Below are positions 25,201-36,976 of a stretch of 64,000 bases of DNA, one piece after another. Position 1 is the first letter of the stretch. Every line of letters begins with the position of its first letter. Origin of the DNA: [Phialemoniopsis] sp. UDSM-2020 (Eukaryota; Ascomycota; Sordariomycetes; Thyridiales; Thyridiaceae); the NCBI GenBank assembly GCA_018873225.1, contig JAEILZ010000001.1, forward strand, positions 5,890,001 to 5,954,000, written 5' to 3'. Below the pieces are notes generated by a model. That model searched no databases, was not told where the DNA came from, and saw only the letters and a list, made by a program, of their open reading frames with translations. Both the position numbers and the translations under genes were made by a program.

Positions 25201-28200
25201 TCCAGGACGCTTCTCTCCACGCACGTAAAGGGTTACACTTCCAGCGATCTTACCGAGGAGTTGGTTCGTCCTCCAACGATCTTGTGAATCGGGCACATTC
25301 ATGGCGATCTGACGCCTTCTACCCGTCTAGGCAAACCAGCCTTCAAAGCCTTAGTTGGACGCACGTTGCAAAAGCAACGGCGGTTGTGCACACACCCAAG
25401 ATACAGAATGAAGATGCCCATGTAGGCGATCTAGTGGCCTCTAATGCATTCCCCCCTTAGGGCCAGTCGATGGCGCAAGCGGCCCTGTGAAGGACCCTAC
25501 GCGCGGCCGTTCAGCACCCGGATTCCAAATATGCTACGGCATGTCTTTGCGTCCCACACGAGCATCGTTAATTGCCAATAACCAGGTCGCATTGATTGGG
25601 CTCCAGTGTTCATCTCACAGACACTCGCAAAAGGCGGGCCAGTGCCGCCCCAAAACTGTCACTAGGCCCCGCTCGATCATCCTCCTACCCTCGGCTTAAA
25701 CCCAAACAAGCCACCTGAAACAGCCCGATCCGGGGGGCCCTGGTCCGCCCATCACGGGAATCTCAGTGGTCGGCGATCAAACCCATGGACAGGTGGATCC
25801 ACTGCGACCCCACGCCCCACGGCCAGAGCAGCGACAGGAAGAACCCATCCACGCCTGTCAAAGCCATTCCGTATCTGCGGAATACAGACTCACTGGGTCA
25901 CCATCCTCACCTCGGCCGAGACGAGCCCAGAAGCAAAAGGCACTTGCACAGTTGGCAAATTTTGTCAGGGAGCCAAGCGCGCTTGCTGCCCTCGAGTGTG
26001 ACACTTGCCGCGCTCCTCGCGTGGAAGCCCTTGCCTTGCAGTCCGTACCGGCGGCTCCCAAGGGAAACTGCAGAGTCCACCCTGCGGAACCACCTGTGCA
26101 AGAAACATCATGATAGGAATTTATTCATCGCTGCCAGCGAAATTGAGCTCTCCACCTTGGTCAAATTACACATCAACTGCCACTCGTGCTTTCTCGATTG
26201 CGACTCTGAAGTTGGGCGAGAAAGTTTGGGTGCTCCGGGCACGACAGTCTGGCATCTGAACGACAAAGGTACCACGGGGACAGAAGCCCGCGCCGTTAAG
26301 CATCCACACTTGCTCGCCAACATGCCAGTCGCTTCATGTGAGGTCTACTAGATAGGGCTGTTGTTGGCACGCCATCGTCTTGACCCAGGACCTCTTACCC
26401 TTAGGATTTCTTACACCCAAGTTTGGCCCCTCTTTGTGCGCACGAATAGGCTTGGCGCCCGTATCCTAGATTCCCGAGATGACAGACTGTCAGCGGCAGC
26501 CACGATCCGGCATATGTCATCTATTAGGCTGCAGGGGCTTCTGTGACGATCATATTTCACCCGTGATAAGTTATCAAAGCGCCACACACTTGGGTAGTAC
26601 TGGTAGGCCTCCGCTTCCGCAAGATCATGGGACGACGGGTTTTGCCAGATGGGAGGGCACACTCCTCACTGCAAGGCAAGGGTTCCCGTCGGGACAGAAC
26701 TGATCCTCTTCCACAGAGAAACCCTCGAGAAAAGCTTTCGAGGAGGTGGACCCTGGACGCAAAGGAGATTGCTTTTCTGTGTCTCTGAATGGCGATGTGG
26801 GGCACAACAAAGTTCAAAACAGCTCGCTCGAGTGTCAAATCCGCCCAATGGAGGCGTTACAGATCTTGACAGGGCTTCCAAAACAGACAGGATGCGGAAT
26901 GCAAACTCGCGATGGATCACGAACCATTGAGGCCAAGCAATGGGCCTTGCATACAGGCTGTCCCAATCCAGCCCAGCAAGGGGGCAAGCGTTGGGGTGGC
27001 GTCCAATTACCAGTCCCTGGGAGGGCTGTCAGATCCCGGACCGCTGTCAACAGGGTCGGGAAATCGTCGATCATTTTCCGCTTTGACTTTACCGGGGCAC
27101 CAAGAGGCAGCCTCATCCCCGGCCGGGTCTTGAGAGGGATGATATCATGTCGTTAAATTAGAGCGAAGAAGAGCCGTGAGGCGCCTCTACCCTAACCTTG
27201 CCAGCCATGGGGGGCATGCGCACCCAGGACCCGGATCCCAAGCATTTGGGGTTTGGAAGCTGCTTCTTTCCCCAAATTCCCCCACATCCATGCTCAGCCC
27301 GCGTTGGCGACGGCAAAGGCGTAGACACCCTGCCATAATTGCCGTGCCAAAGCCGCAAGAGATGGCATCCCATTCTTCTTGGCGAGATCAGATGATTCAA
27401 TGTCCAATCTCCTTTTCTCGGTGAAATCTCAGCTGTGCCTCCAGGGCTGCGATTAGCGGACTGCAGCTGGGCCGGCACCCCAGGGAAATATTCCCCTTTG
27501 CGACCTCCAGATTCCCAACGACGCCAACTGCCGCCCTGTCAGAAAACGGCGCCCCCAGTTTCCGCACGGAAATGTTTCGCTTAGGCCCAAGGGGAAACAA
27601 GAAGCTGTGACCACAACAACAGTAGCAATCACTCCCACCAACCACCGCACTACCACTAGTCTTGTTCCCACCAAATTCATCCTGAAGGAAGACGCCGTCC
27701 TTGATACGATCACCCCTCTTTATCAGGCAGTCGATTATGCACATGTTGTAGATAGGTCGTCGAGACGGCCTCGACTGTTATTGCACCATCCGCCATGGGA
27801 CTAATTAACCGTGTCGAGCCCATCACGGAAGTCGGTCGGGGGTCATGCATGTCTCGCCGGCAGGATCTTTGAGCACGTTCTCGTGATTCAGGTAGGTGAT
27901 TGTATGCGCGCGAGTCGTCTGCTTGCAAGGATCGGAGCTGTCTGCTGCTCCCCTGGCATCCGTCTCAAGACGTGAGTCGGCAAAGTCCGTTGTACCTACC
28001 ACGCCTCTCCGTATCTCAAAGGCGGCATTCAACGGCCTTTTGCAGACGTTCAAGATGCCTGACTAGATAGGGGTATCGAGGCTAGGGCAATCCTCACGCC
28101 TGCGTTGAAACAAACAATGCCCATGACATGTCGTTGAGCAGTCGTCAAGAATGGTTGCAAGGGTCCGAGGCGCGACCCCACGCTGACGGTCAAACGAAAC

Positions 28201-29369
28201 AGACGCGCTCCAATCAAATAGGTCTTATCTCATTATCTCACGATGTTCCAGCAGCCAGGGGTCCGCCAAGATGGCAGTCCAAGGGGTCGCTGCTTGCCGC
28301 TGCAATACTCCGTTGCTTGTCGTTGACACGGACCTTCACGCTGCAACCTCGGCGTGCTGGTCCGAGATTCGATTGAACAATACATCAGGAAGCAAACATG
28401 GTCCCCGAATAATGGCATCAAATCCTACGAACTAGGTTGAATGGCAATTTCCGCCATTCGGTCCGTCCGCTGTCAAGAGGCTTGAAAGAATGACGTTTCC
28501 GTCGCCATCACCACTCTGTGTGACACCACGTCCCGTCAGGTCGGCGACGAGGCGTCGAGGTGGCGCATCACACCTCGCCGGGTGCGTTGCACGAACCCCT
28601 CAACAGCTCTAATCCCGCTGTCCCTTCCAGGCGGGCAGGCCGGCTGACAGTGGGCGACCCGGTGGCAAACGGAAGGCCCCGAAACCGACAAGCCTCACGG
28701 TTACACCTCGACGTCTGCGGCGCGCCGCCTCCAGCATCCGTTCTGCACACCTGCAAAAACTATCCGCACACGATGACCAACGGGTATCAATACTGCCTCT
28801 TGACAACCGATACCTGCCGACGTGACCTGGGTGACAACTCGCAGGGGCGTGTCGTCTGTAAGTGACGACGTCGTCGCGCCCAGGCCTACCTACGGAACTA
28901 ACTGGAACAGTATGCCTTCTGCGATTGCGCCATGATCGACCGCCGATTCCCGGTGGTTTGCCGCGATGTCATGCAGGTCGATAAACAACGCCAAAGCCCG
29001 AATATGGACACGGTCTCTCATCCCTCCAACTTGTTGGCCAGTTTTGGCAGACCCAAGAGCGTGCTCCTACCTTTTCTGCGTCATGTCTGCTACTATTCCT
29101 GGTTTAAGATGTCTGTTTTTGGCGACGACTCCTCCTGTCCTGACGTAGCAGGGCCCAGCTCTGTGCATCACTAGTGGTTTGGATCGAGCGAAACAAACAG
29201 CGGTGGGGCCTTTGGTGTGCACTGCGGAATGAGAATAAACATAGCGACAACTGCTGGACCGTTGGGACTAATGCTAGCTCCAGATGTCCGTCTGCGACGC
29301 CGTGCCGCAGTGGCCCGCCTGAATCAGGGTATCCATTCCGTCTCTTTTACTGTCAGACGGTGGTGCCTC

Positions 29370-29440
29370 TAGCAGCTCTGGGAGCTCTGGGAGCTCGTAG
29401 GGGAGCTGGTAGCTCCTCCGTTAGCTCTGCAACTGGGAGC
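29370..29440. repeat. Degenerate tandem GGGAGCTCT-like repeat
   Basis: Several imperfect copies of a nine-base unit (GGGAGCTCT, GGGAGCTCG, GGGAGCTGG and shorter AGCTCT remnants) follow each other. It is a local low-complexity repeat of unknown meaning, and the boundaries are approximate. Confidence 0.5.
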
Positions 29441-29810
29441 TTTTGGGGCCTTGGCTGAAATCACCACCATTTGCTGGGCTTAATTCCGCACACTGCCATG
29501 CCCCTTCCTACGGTATGAGAAAAGGCGGGTCGGGGATTCTTTCACGTTAACGGAATGGGAAAAAAAGCAACGAGCATGCAGTCAGCTGAAGTCAGGCCCC
29601 CCTCGCTTGCCCGTTCGCTTGGCCTCAATCCTCAAAGCTGTGTGTATTTGCTTTTTCCTTTGGCTGGCTCACTGTTCCCCCTTCCTCGGCGGTGGTTTCT
29701 CGGCTTGGGCGTTTTCAATAGTTCAATAGTTTGAGTTCCCATCCGACGGTTTGACAACGGCTTGGGCGCTGCAAGTGCCGCCATTACCGCTTCGGCCGGT
29801 TGCTGCAATC

Positions 29811-29837
29811 CACACACACACACACACACACACACAC
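29811..29837. repeat. CA dinucleotide microsatellite
   Basis: About thirteen uninterrupted CA units. The copy number of such a tract is expected to vary between strains. It overlaps no supported gene. Confidence 0.9.
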
Positions 29838-32448
29838 CTCTTGTCATGACAAAATCCCACACAAGGGGAATGCGGATTGACGCACGATCGCGATCTCGTC
29901 AATCCCATTGTCTGGCTGTCGCTACGCACTTTTGCATCCTGCATGTACACACACACCGAGAGAAATAGTTACGTGACTAGTAGCAGCTCTGATGCTCTGT
30001 AGTGGGAGACATGCCCATTTTGCCTGCCCTGGTGACATGTCCTAGCCCCAGGCCAGCGACGCTTTTGACTTTGGCCTGTGTTTACCCAATCTGAGACATG
30101 AGACACTTTGTCTTCCTCGAACCTAGCTATCTTTTACCTAGGCGACGTAATTCCGCACCCTGCGGGCTTGGACTCAACTCTAATATGGAGGTTCACATGA
30201 ATAAGTGTCCCCCCAAATGCCCATACCAGCCCAACGGGCAAGCGGATCAGCCATGAGCGATAACCTTAAAACGCATCTCTATCCATGTAAATACGCTAGG
30301 TAAGCTATCTCGAGGTTCAGATGATCCAGCACTGTGGGTAGATCTTTCTGGGGGTGGCAAAGGGGCGTGGGTGCGTGGTGGGCATATGGGAGGAGTGTTG
30401 ATCTCCCTAGCGACTTTGTGCTTGATTTGTGGTTTCCTTTTGCCCACCACCCTCTCAGACAAGCCTTTGGGACGGACACATGTGTCTTGCCGATCTTGGG
30501 TGAGATCTAAAGTGCCAGCAGTTCGTCCGGCCTTTGCTAGCTCTCACCTGTTTCGAGAAGCCAGCAGGATATGGTGAAGGGTAATTCCGGATTGATGAGC
30601 TGCAGTCCTTCTCCTCATCCGAGTTGGATCCAGGTCCCGGAGAGAGGTATGCCTTTTGACCGAGGCCTGATTCGTAGGAGCAAGTAGACGTGAGATTTGC
30701 TCATGTCCAGTGTGTAGATGATGAGTTTGCATTGTAATTTTGCCCTGCAGCTTTTGAGGGCCTTGACCGTTACAACATTCCAACCCTCCCTTTTCACCCT
30801 TGTAATACATCAAGAACCACCCCTTACACCTGTGACTGCACGCCCTGCTTCTTGCTACTAACAACCTTTTCTCTCCTGTCCTCTTTTCAGGCCAAAAGCA
30901 GGTAGCTGTTGGTATGTGTATACATTTTGCTCCATTATCCTCCAGTCTGTATTTCACCGAGACACATCTCTGGAGAAGCCTTGGCCCATTGCCGCCTTTC
31001 CTTTTTCGAGAAACTTCTTAATAATTTGATACAACTTGCCCCAAAAGGGGGATGGCTTTGTCTGTCATGGCTGCCCAGCAAAATACACATTACACGCCCC
31101 CAGCAAATACTCGTGCAGCATTCCAGTCACCGGGTAGAAGCGAGTGATTTGGTAAAGAACAAAGAACATAAGATGAGACACGAGTAGAAAGGCACCGAGA
31201 CAAAGCCGTGAAACGACAATCTTTAGCCTCCTTTTTAACATTTGCATAGCTCGGAAGAGGTGTACTCACTTGCCGGTAGGACAGACATCCTCTGTTGTGG
31301 GGGATGTGCGAGATCAGATCATGGGAGGCAATGACGTCGCTGAGGAATGCGCCGGACTCATGCTGAAACGAGCGTGTCTTGGCCCCGGTCGTCATATGGT
31401 ATGGAGAGTTATCGTGCAAGCTGCATATCTTGCGGGTTTCGTGCTTAATGTATTTGACCTGTATATCGCTCAGAGAATTATTCTGACCAAGCCCCTGTGT
31501 TAGTTGGCGGGCCACGATGTCAGAAGGCTTTGTTTCCTACGTGCCAGTGCCGAATAAAACCCTAACTTCGTGACAACGAGGTATGCCTTTGCATTTCACA
31601 ATGCCTCCATAGCAACCGGGGACTGGTCTTTTAGGTTGGCGTTTACTTGGTTTCTGAGCAGCATTGTTGAATTCAAGTCTGCTTTCAGAGGATAAAACTC
31701 ACGTGAAGTAGAACCGTGAAGCAGACTGGTCTGCAAAAATTACAAGAGTACCTGAAGATCATCAAGGAGGGAAGATTAACATGCCTGAGCCGACAGATGT
31801 GCCGAAGAAGCTAATATACGTGATTATCATGTGAGTATGGGGAACTGTCGTTATGTCTGAGGAGCATAGGTATCGTACTATTGTGCTGTATTAATAAAGT
31901 AATAATGCATTACTTTGAAGTTATCGTCTCTCTCAAATGGCTGAAATAATCACAGACTTTGCAAAGATAAGTTGGCAAGCGATGTTCTTGACGGCAAGTG
32001 AATAGATCGTAGTTCTCTTCTTGCCCTGCAATGTTGAACGAGCGATACATAACGACAGGTCCATGTGACATGAGGTTTCGGGTTCATGATGATAGAGCAG
32101 GTTCGAGTTACCCTCGTTGGCGCCGCATTTTGTGACTATGTATATTTTTAATATCTTGCGTTCGAAAGGGCTACACGTGGGACAATCTCACGAGATCGCA
32201 ACTGGGCAAGAGGTTGAAGATTTAGCCGTGAGTTGTAATGCACTACATGGCTACCTATCTAACGAAGCTTCGTAGCTCATATAAACATCCAAGGAAGACT
32301 GATATTGGTTCTGTACCATGTTACAGAGTCCTTTGACAGATGTCTGCTCACGGCCTTGTGAACAATTAGAGGATAGAGTGGTATCGCCATCTTGAAGCTT
32401 CGCAGTTCCTCCCTTCCTGGTTTCTCCGACATCATCTGCAGTGTCTCC

Positions 32449-33492
32449 TTAGGGATCCTGCTCGATCAAGGCCCTCACTCCCTGGAACGTCTCGCCTTGT
32501 CCACTTCCAGCCTGCTGACTCCGGACAGCCTCGTCCACGGCCCGCGCAAAGATGTACGTCGGATGCTCCTCGTGCCACCCTAGCCTCCGAAAGTCGAACA
32601 CCTCGCGATACACCTTACCGACTCCGTGTATCACGTCTGGACCACGCGCCGCTTCCCCCCCGCCCGACCCGTGCAGGTCTTGCTCGAGCTCGCAGCCTCG
32701 CCGCTGAAGCACCGCGGCATCTGTCCGCTCACTCTCGGCATCGCGGTCGTGAATCAGGTACAGCACTTCGAGCCCGTGCTGGAGCGTGCAGGCTAAGAAG
32801 GCTGCTTCCTCCATGAAAAAAGGGCCAGCCGATGCGTCGTTCCATACGTCCGACACGTTGAAGGCGATGCGTCGAGCCGACCTGACTGTAGCGGCTAGCT
32901 CCTTGCTCCATAGGCACTCGAGGAGCCCGCTGACACCGGACAAGTGGTTTGCCATCTCCAAGCCTGCCGCGTCTTTCTCCTCATCTGCAACGGATCTGAT
33001 CTCGTGGTCGACGTTGCTCTGCGGATCTATAGTGATAGCCGAATTCGCACCTAGACGCAGATGCAGGACATCGAGTCTGTTATTGTACGTGACCCATCGC
33101 TCAGGCCCTGGCAGGTATACGGAATTAAGATCAGGACTCTCGGACTCATGCTGGCCAGCTTCAGGATCCTGCAGCCGGGCAGCTCGGTTCGCGTCCAAGC
33201 ACGTCGATCGCAGCCTCTCTTTCCACTTGTACACGGAGTGATCGATGCCTTGCGCCGCATCGAGAAACGCTGTCATCTTGTATGTCTCATAACGCTCTCT
33301 GTCGACGTCTCCGCTCGGGGATGTGAAGGCTTTCCCTGCACGGCCGTTGACTTTGCTCGATGGGAAACATACGTCGAACATGTGTATCGACGGCGCCCGG
33401 CACGCTTCTTCCCAGATCTGCATCTGCAGCTCTGCTGGAAGACGTGGGAAGGGTGAGAAGCTGGACAACTGCCAGGTTGTCGACGTAGACAT
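32449..33492 (-). CDS. 2EXR-domain protein of unknown function
   Basis: A single open frame of 347 residues from the ATG at 33492; an in-frame ATG at 33531 would add 13 residues. The N-terminus carries FPRLPAELQMQIWEEAC at about residues 15-31, which is the hallmark of the fungal 2EXR domain (formerly annotated as hypothetical F-box-like). An R-W-V-T-Y-N-N-R-L-D-V-L-H-L segment, as usually follows in this family, lies at about residue 135. The rest is helical-looking and unremarkable. The family is abundant in fungi and its biochemical role is unknown. It borders the metabolite cluster on the left, faces away from it, and is probably the first gene outside it. Confidence 0.75.
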   Translation of the reverse strand: MSTSTTWQLSSFSPFPRLPAELQMQIWEEACRAPSIHMFDVCFPSSKVNGRAGKAFTSPSGDVDRERYETYKMTAFLDAAQGIDHSVYKWKERLRSTCLDANRAARLQDPEAGQHESESPDLNSVYLPGPERWVTYNNRLDVLHLRLGANSAITIDPQSNVDHEIRSVADEEKDAAGLEMANHLSGVSGLLECLWSKELAATVRSARRIAFNVSDVWNDASAGPFFMEEAAFLACTLQHGLEVLYLIHDRDAESERTDAAVLQRRGCELEQDLHGSGGGEAARGPDVIHGVGKVYREVFDFRRLGWHEEHPTYIFARAVDEAVRSQQAGSGQGETFQGVRALIEQDP

Positions 33493-34329
33493 GCTGGCTA
33501 GCTGCTGAGGACGAAAGCGTGCAGGACGCATCGTATGCCTTTGGGCCAGAATAGGACCACTCTGGCAGCATCACCATCAGGATTCAAGAGTCTTGCTTCC
33601 CAATCAAGAGACATTTTGCGATATTTAACATATTCATAGCGGACACCCAGTCCTAGATCTTGGACGCTCCAATGAGCATCGTCTAAGCTGAGAGTTCCAA
33701 ATGAAGCTTAGTTGCTGTTCCTACGCGCAAATCGTGGCATCGCCGGGTGTCTAGTCGCCTATCGTGCTTACACCATGTCTGCTGAGCTGGACCAATGGCC
33801 AGAAGGCTGGAACGCGTTTGCTGTCAGACTGCCCAATGGCGGCTATTCCCAGCCCAAGAAAGGAGGCTAGCTGAGCTACAGTCAACCCTGCAATAACGAT
33901 GGTTCTAAACTGTGCTGCTAATAACATGCATCAGGGCGGCCGCGCAGTGCTCACCGGGGCCGCCGCCGCCGACAGGAAAGCCCGCCAAAGTATTGCTTGA
34001 CCCTCTTAATCTTGCAATAGACCAATATGGCAACGACGACAGCATTCGCCGACCCTAAATGTGGCAAGATGTTGACTAATCGCATCTGAATCTCTTCGTG
34101 GCCTGCGGGACGTGCTGGACATCGCCCTCACCTGTCGTGGTTCCTTCCCCCTTTTCCAGCCTTTGCGAACTCTTTTTGTTGATGGAGATTTCTGGTATTA
34201 CTGGCGGTTTATTTCTGCTGCTTAGGTGCAGTACCTAGGTGATAATTACAAGCATTTGAAACTGATGAAGAGCGGATGGCGCCTACATTTGAGACTTTCG
34301 CATGGGGCAAACAGCCCAATACATGTGTT
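33493..34329. other. Spacer between the 2EXR gene and the aminotransferase
   Basis: About 0.84 kb with no coding frame. It holds the 2EXR promoter on one side and the aminotransferase 3' end on the other. A GC-rich patch with repeated GCCGCC lies near 33940-33975. I see nothing else in it. Confidence 0.5.
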
Positions 34330-35682
34330 TCAGAGATTCAAGGCTCTGGCTATTCGGTTCAGTCCCATCTCTAAAGTCTCCCTGGGCTGGGTAAAGACGA
34401 TCCGAAACCAGCCCGGCATCTCACTTCCCATTTCATCTCCATCAGAGACAAAGACCTTTCCAGCGACTAGTAGGCGGTGTATCTCCATGTTGATATCGAG
34501 ATCCCTTTGGAGTTCTTCGGATTCAACGGTCACCTTTTCGGAAGTAAATTGCGCATTGTGGCCTGTACTATGGTGACAGCAGTGGGCCTTCTCCTGTCGG
34601 CCCCTTGACCATGCTGCTCCTAAGTTCGCCCACACGAATAGCCCTGCATTGGTGCCCCTGTAGAAAGGAATTTCATACTCGTCCAGGAAGGCCGCAACTA
34701 CAGCATAGTTTTCGGCAATACGCCTTCGGTTCTCGGCGATATAGGCACTGGCAAATTTGTGGTCCTCTAGAACTAGGCATGCTATGTATTCGAGGAAAGC
34801 AGCCGGGTAGCAGTAAGGTGCATGGGCATCGAGCGCAGATATCAAGGAAGGATTGGCTTGGGAAATGACACAGCCTATGCGCAGGCCGTTGCTACCAAAG
34901 TCCTTGCTCATGCCCCAAAAGACGTGAATGAGAGCCGGGTCGATGATGTTAGTCGGATCAATTGCAAGCACCGACGTGAATGACACTGCTTGTGGGTGTG
35001 TTGGATTCTCAAAGACGCTCAGAGCATAGACCTCGTCGACTACCATGTGGATCTGGTATCTCTGGCATAGCTGCATCAGAGCTATCAGAGTCTCTTTCGA
35101 GTAGCATCTCCCAAGGGGATTGTGTGGAGAGCAGAGTAAAAGCGCTCGTACTCGCTGCGATCTGGCTTGTGCTTCGATTATGGCCGACTCGTAGACGTCC
35201 ACAGCTGCGAGACCAAACGGATCGACTGGCCCAAACGACACCGATATTGTGCGAATGTTTGCTCGATCGGCCAGTTCGGACGGGAAGGCTCCATAATAGG
35301 GGCGACCTAGTAGAAATGCGTCCCCTGGATCCCCCAGTTCGAAAGCGCAACGCTCAATAGAGCCCGTCACCCCATTTGATATGCTTATGTGGCTCGCTCG
35401 GACTGGTGTAAAGGGGGAGAAAAAGGCGTTGATGAATGAGGCCATGGCCGACCTCAACCTCTTGCTCCCATTGGGCCCTTCGCCATATGATAAGGCAGTC
35501 CGGCGTGGATTGAAGTGCTTTCGGATGTGCTGAAGTAACTCGGTCTGCATCAGACCGTTTTCTGCTATGCCCAAGTTGACGAAGCCGTCCGGATTCAGCT
35601 CGGGGCAGTACGGACTACCCATGATTTTCCAGAGCAGCTCTGGCCGACGCAGCGACGCTGCTTCGCCACGGATAGAAAGCAT
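34330..35682 (-). CDS. PLP-dependent class I/II aminotransferase, ACC-synthase-like
   Basis: An uninterrupted frame of 450 residues from the ATG at 35682; the frame extends seven codons further only to a GTG. Fold-type I markers are in order: the NLGIAEN motif near residue 37, SYGEGPNG near 66, CSPHNPLGRCYS near 185, VVDEVY near 212 and the cofactor-lysine segment MSKDFGSNGLRIG with K260. A C-terminal WFRIVFTQ precedes the end. These match fungal 1-aminocyclopropane-1-carboxylate synthase-like aminotransferases, a group found in many secondary-metabolite clusters. It is divergent from the ABC pump across 1.3 kb. In swn clusters an aminotransferase (SwnA) is also present, and this may be its counterpart. 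Alternatives are amination of a ring ketone in the alkaloid, or supply of an amino acid to one of the two adenylation domains. Family is sure; substrate is not. Confidence 0.88.
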   Translation of the reverse strand: MLSIRGEAASLRRPELLWKIMGSPYCPELNPDGFVNLGIAENGLMQTELLQHIRKHFNPRRTALSYGEGPNGSKRLRSAMASFINAFFSPFTPVRASHISISNGVTGSIERCAFELGDPGDAFLLGRPYYGAFPSELADRANIRTISVSFGPVDPFGLAAVDVYESAIIEAQARSQRVRALLLCSPHNPLGRCYSKETLIALMQLCQRYQIHMVVDEVYALSVFENPTHPQAVSFTSVLAIDPTNIIDPALIHVFWGMSKDFGSNGLRIGCVISQANPSLISALDAHAPYCYPAAFLEYIACLVLEDHKFASAYIAENRRRIAENYAVVAAFLDEYEIPFYRGTNAGLFVWANLGAAWSRGRQEKAHCCHHSTGHNAQFTSEKVTVESEELQRDLDINMEIHRLLVAGKVFVSDGDEMGSEMPGWFRIVFTQPRETLEMGLNRIARALNL

Positions 35683-36976
35683 CTTGTGAAGATGTCGAAA
35701 CACTTGGGATGAGAAAGTTGTGGGCTGGAGGCACTATCTCAACCGAACAACGACCAACGCCTCTGTCTCGAATTGATATGTCGATACAATGCGCTACAAT
35801 GAGCTACACACTCATTCTAACACGGACCACGCAACAGCCGTGCGAACACCTGCCCGTCTCATTATGCTATGATTTTACGCAACAATTATTTCATCTTCAT
35901 TGCCATTGTTCCATGAGGCTAGGCAGATTCATTACACACAGACGCACTCAACACGGAACATCAAGTCCGAGGCTCGCTCTCGAAACCATGACCAAAGAGT
36001 ACCTAAATCTACAATCGCTACGACTTACCATGGTTCTCGAGCTTCATACTTGTGATATGGCCCCCGTCACCAATCTGCACGTGCAACAAGACCAGTCCAT
36101 TGTTGGTCAAGGCCCGGAGGATCATTGCTTATCGGCGTTAACATGCCCTTCTCATCGCTTAGTCTGGGCAACGTGAAGCTCGCCCTGCATACCCACAGAC
36201 GTTGCATCGTGAAAATGCATCAGTGGCTTCCTCTGCTAGCAAGGGCAAAGTAGCATGCTGCGGAAACCTATGATCCTGATTTGGCAGGAGTCGATGATCA
36301 AAGACTCCAATCTCGAACGTTACATCTGCACGGTCGGGCTTGGAGACGCGGCCGCGCGGGGGTCCAGCTCCGGTGCCGAGTTGGCTGCCCCGATGAGTCT
36401 ATGCAGCCCCGGGGTCCCCCTGGATATCCACCTGCCGTGTGGTCCCCTGATTGCGGTGGCGATAGATCCGCGTTTATGAGCCAATCAGTCTGCCAAAGTC
36501 GACCAGTTTCCAGGAAGCATACTGCCGTGATTGGTATGTATCTAGAAGTTTAATACCGCATCGCAAGGGGATAAGCTGCCGAATGCAGCCCTGCCGACCG
36601 TAGCGCACATGCAGGCCCCTCACGTCAGAACAGGGATGAGCTGACACTAATGACATCCTTGCCCACAGACTTGTACCTGTACCTGACATGGGACACGAGC
36701 ATCTTGGAAGAGTTGATCTTCTAAAAAAGATCGTGATCACGCAAAAGATCCAATTACATTCGGGACCGAATTCGAGCAAGGTTGTCACTCGGGACCGGTG
36801 CCAGTTGGGTATTCAGGCCTATCCCCTGAATCTTGTCACTTTTTCTCGCTCTTCCCACCAGGAACTCGGTCACTAGGGGACGCCAATCGCTTCCCGCTTC
36901 CTTATGCTTTCTATTGGACTCTCGGTCAAAAGTTTCACCACTGACAGAGGCACTAGAACCTGGCAGTCTGGTGGGG
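35683..36976. promoter_or_regulatory. Divergent aminotransferase / ABC transporter intergenic region
   Basis: About 1.3 kb between two divergent start codons, so it should hold both promoters. No coding frame is supported. It contains a ten-base palindrome TGCACGTGCA at 36076-36085 with a CACGTG core of the kind bound by bHLH or bZIP regulators. No clear TATA box was seen for either gene. Confidence 0.45.

Larger units (their letters stand above)
19260..32448. other. 13-kb gene-free spacer upstream of flbC
   Basis: No coding gene can be supported over 13.2 kb. The part next to 19260 is the flbC promoter and probable long leader; on the minus strand it is pyrimidine-rich and carries several short upstream frames. 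Between about 23.4 and 28.9 kb there are many overlapping frames of 80-190 codons on both strands with no domain. A CA microsatellite lies at 29811-29837, and degenerate copies of GGGAGCTCT lie at about 29370-29440. From 31.5 to 32.4 kb the DNA turns AT-richer. A TCACGTGAAGTA site at 31699-31710 matches one in front of the MFS gene. Regulatory DNA, non-coding RNA or decayed elements are all possible. Confidence 0.5.

Noticed and set aside
23367..25460. Open frames of up to 191 codons in the spacer upstream of flbC
   Set aside because: Composition follows the pyrimidine-rich DNA (Ser/Pro/Leu-rich) and no domain or supported exon structure was found.
32095..32112. GGTTCGAGTTACC resembling a tRNA B box
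   Set aside because: No A box or cloverleaf arms upstream.
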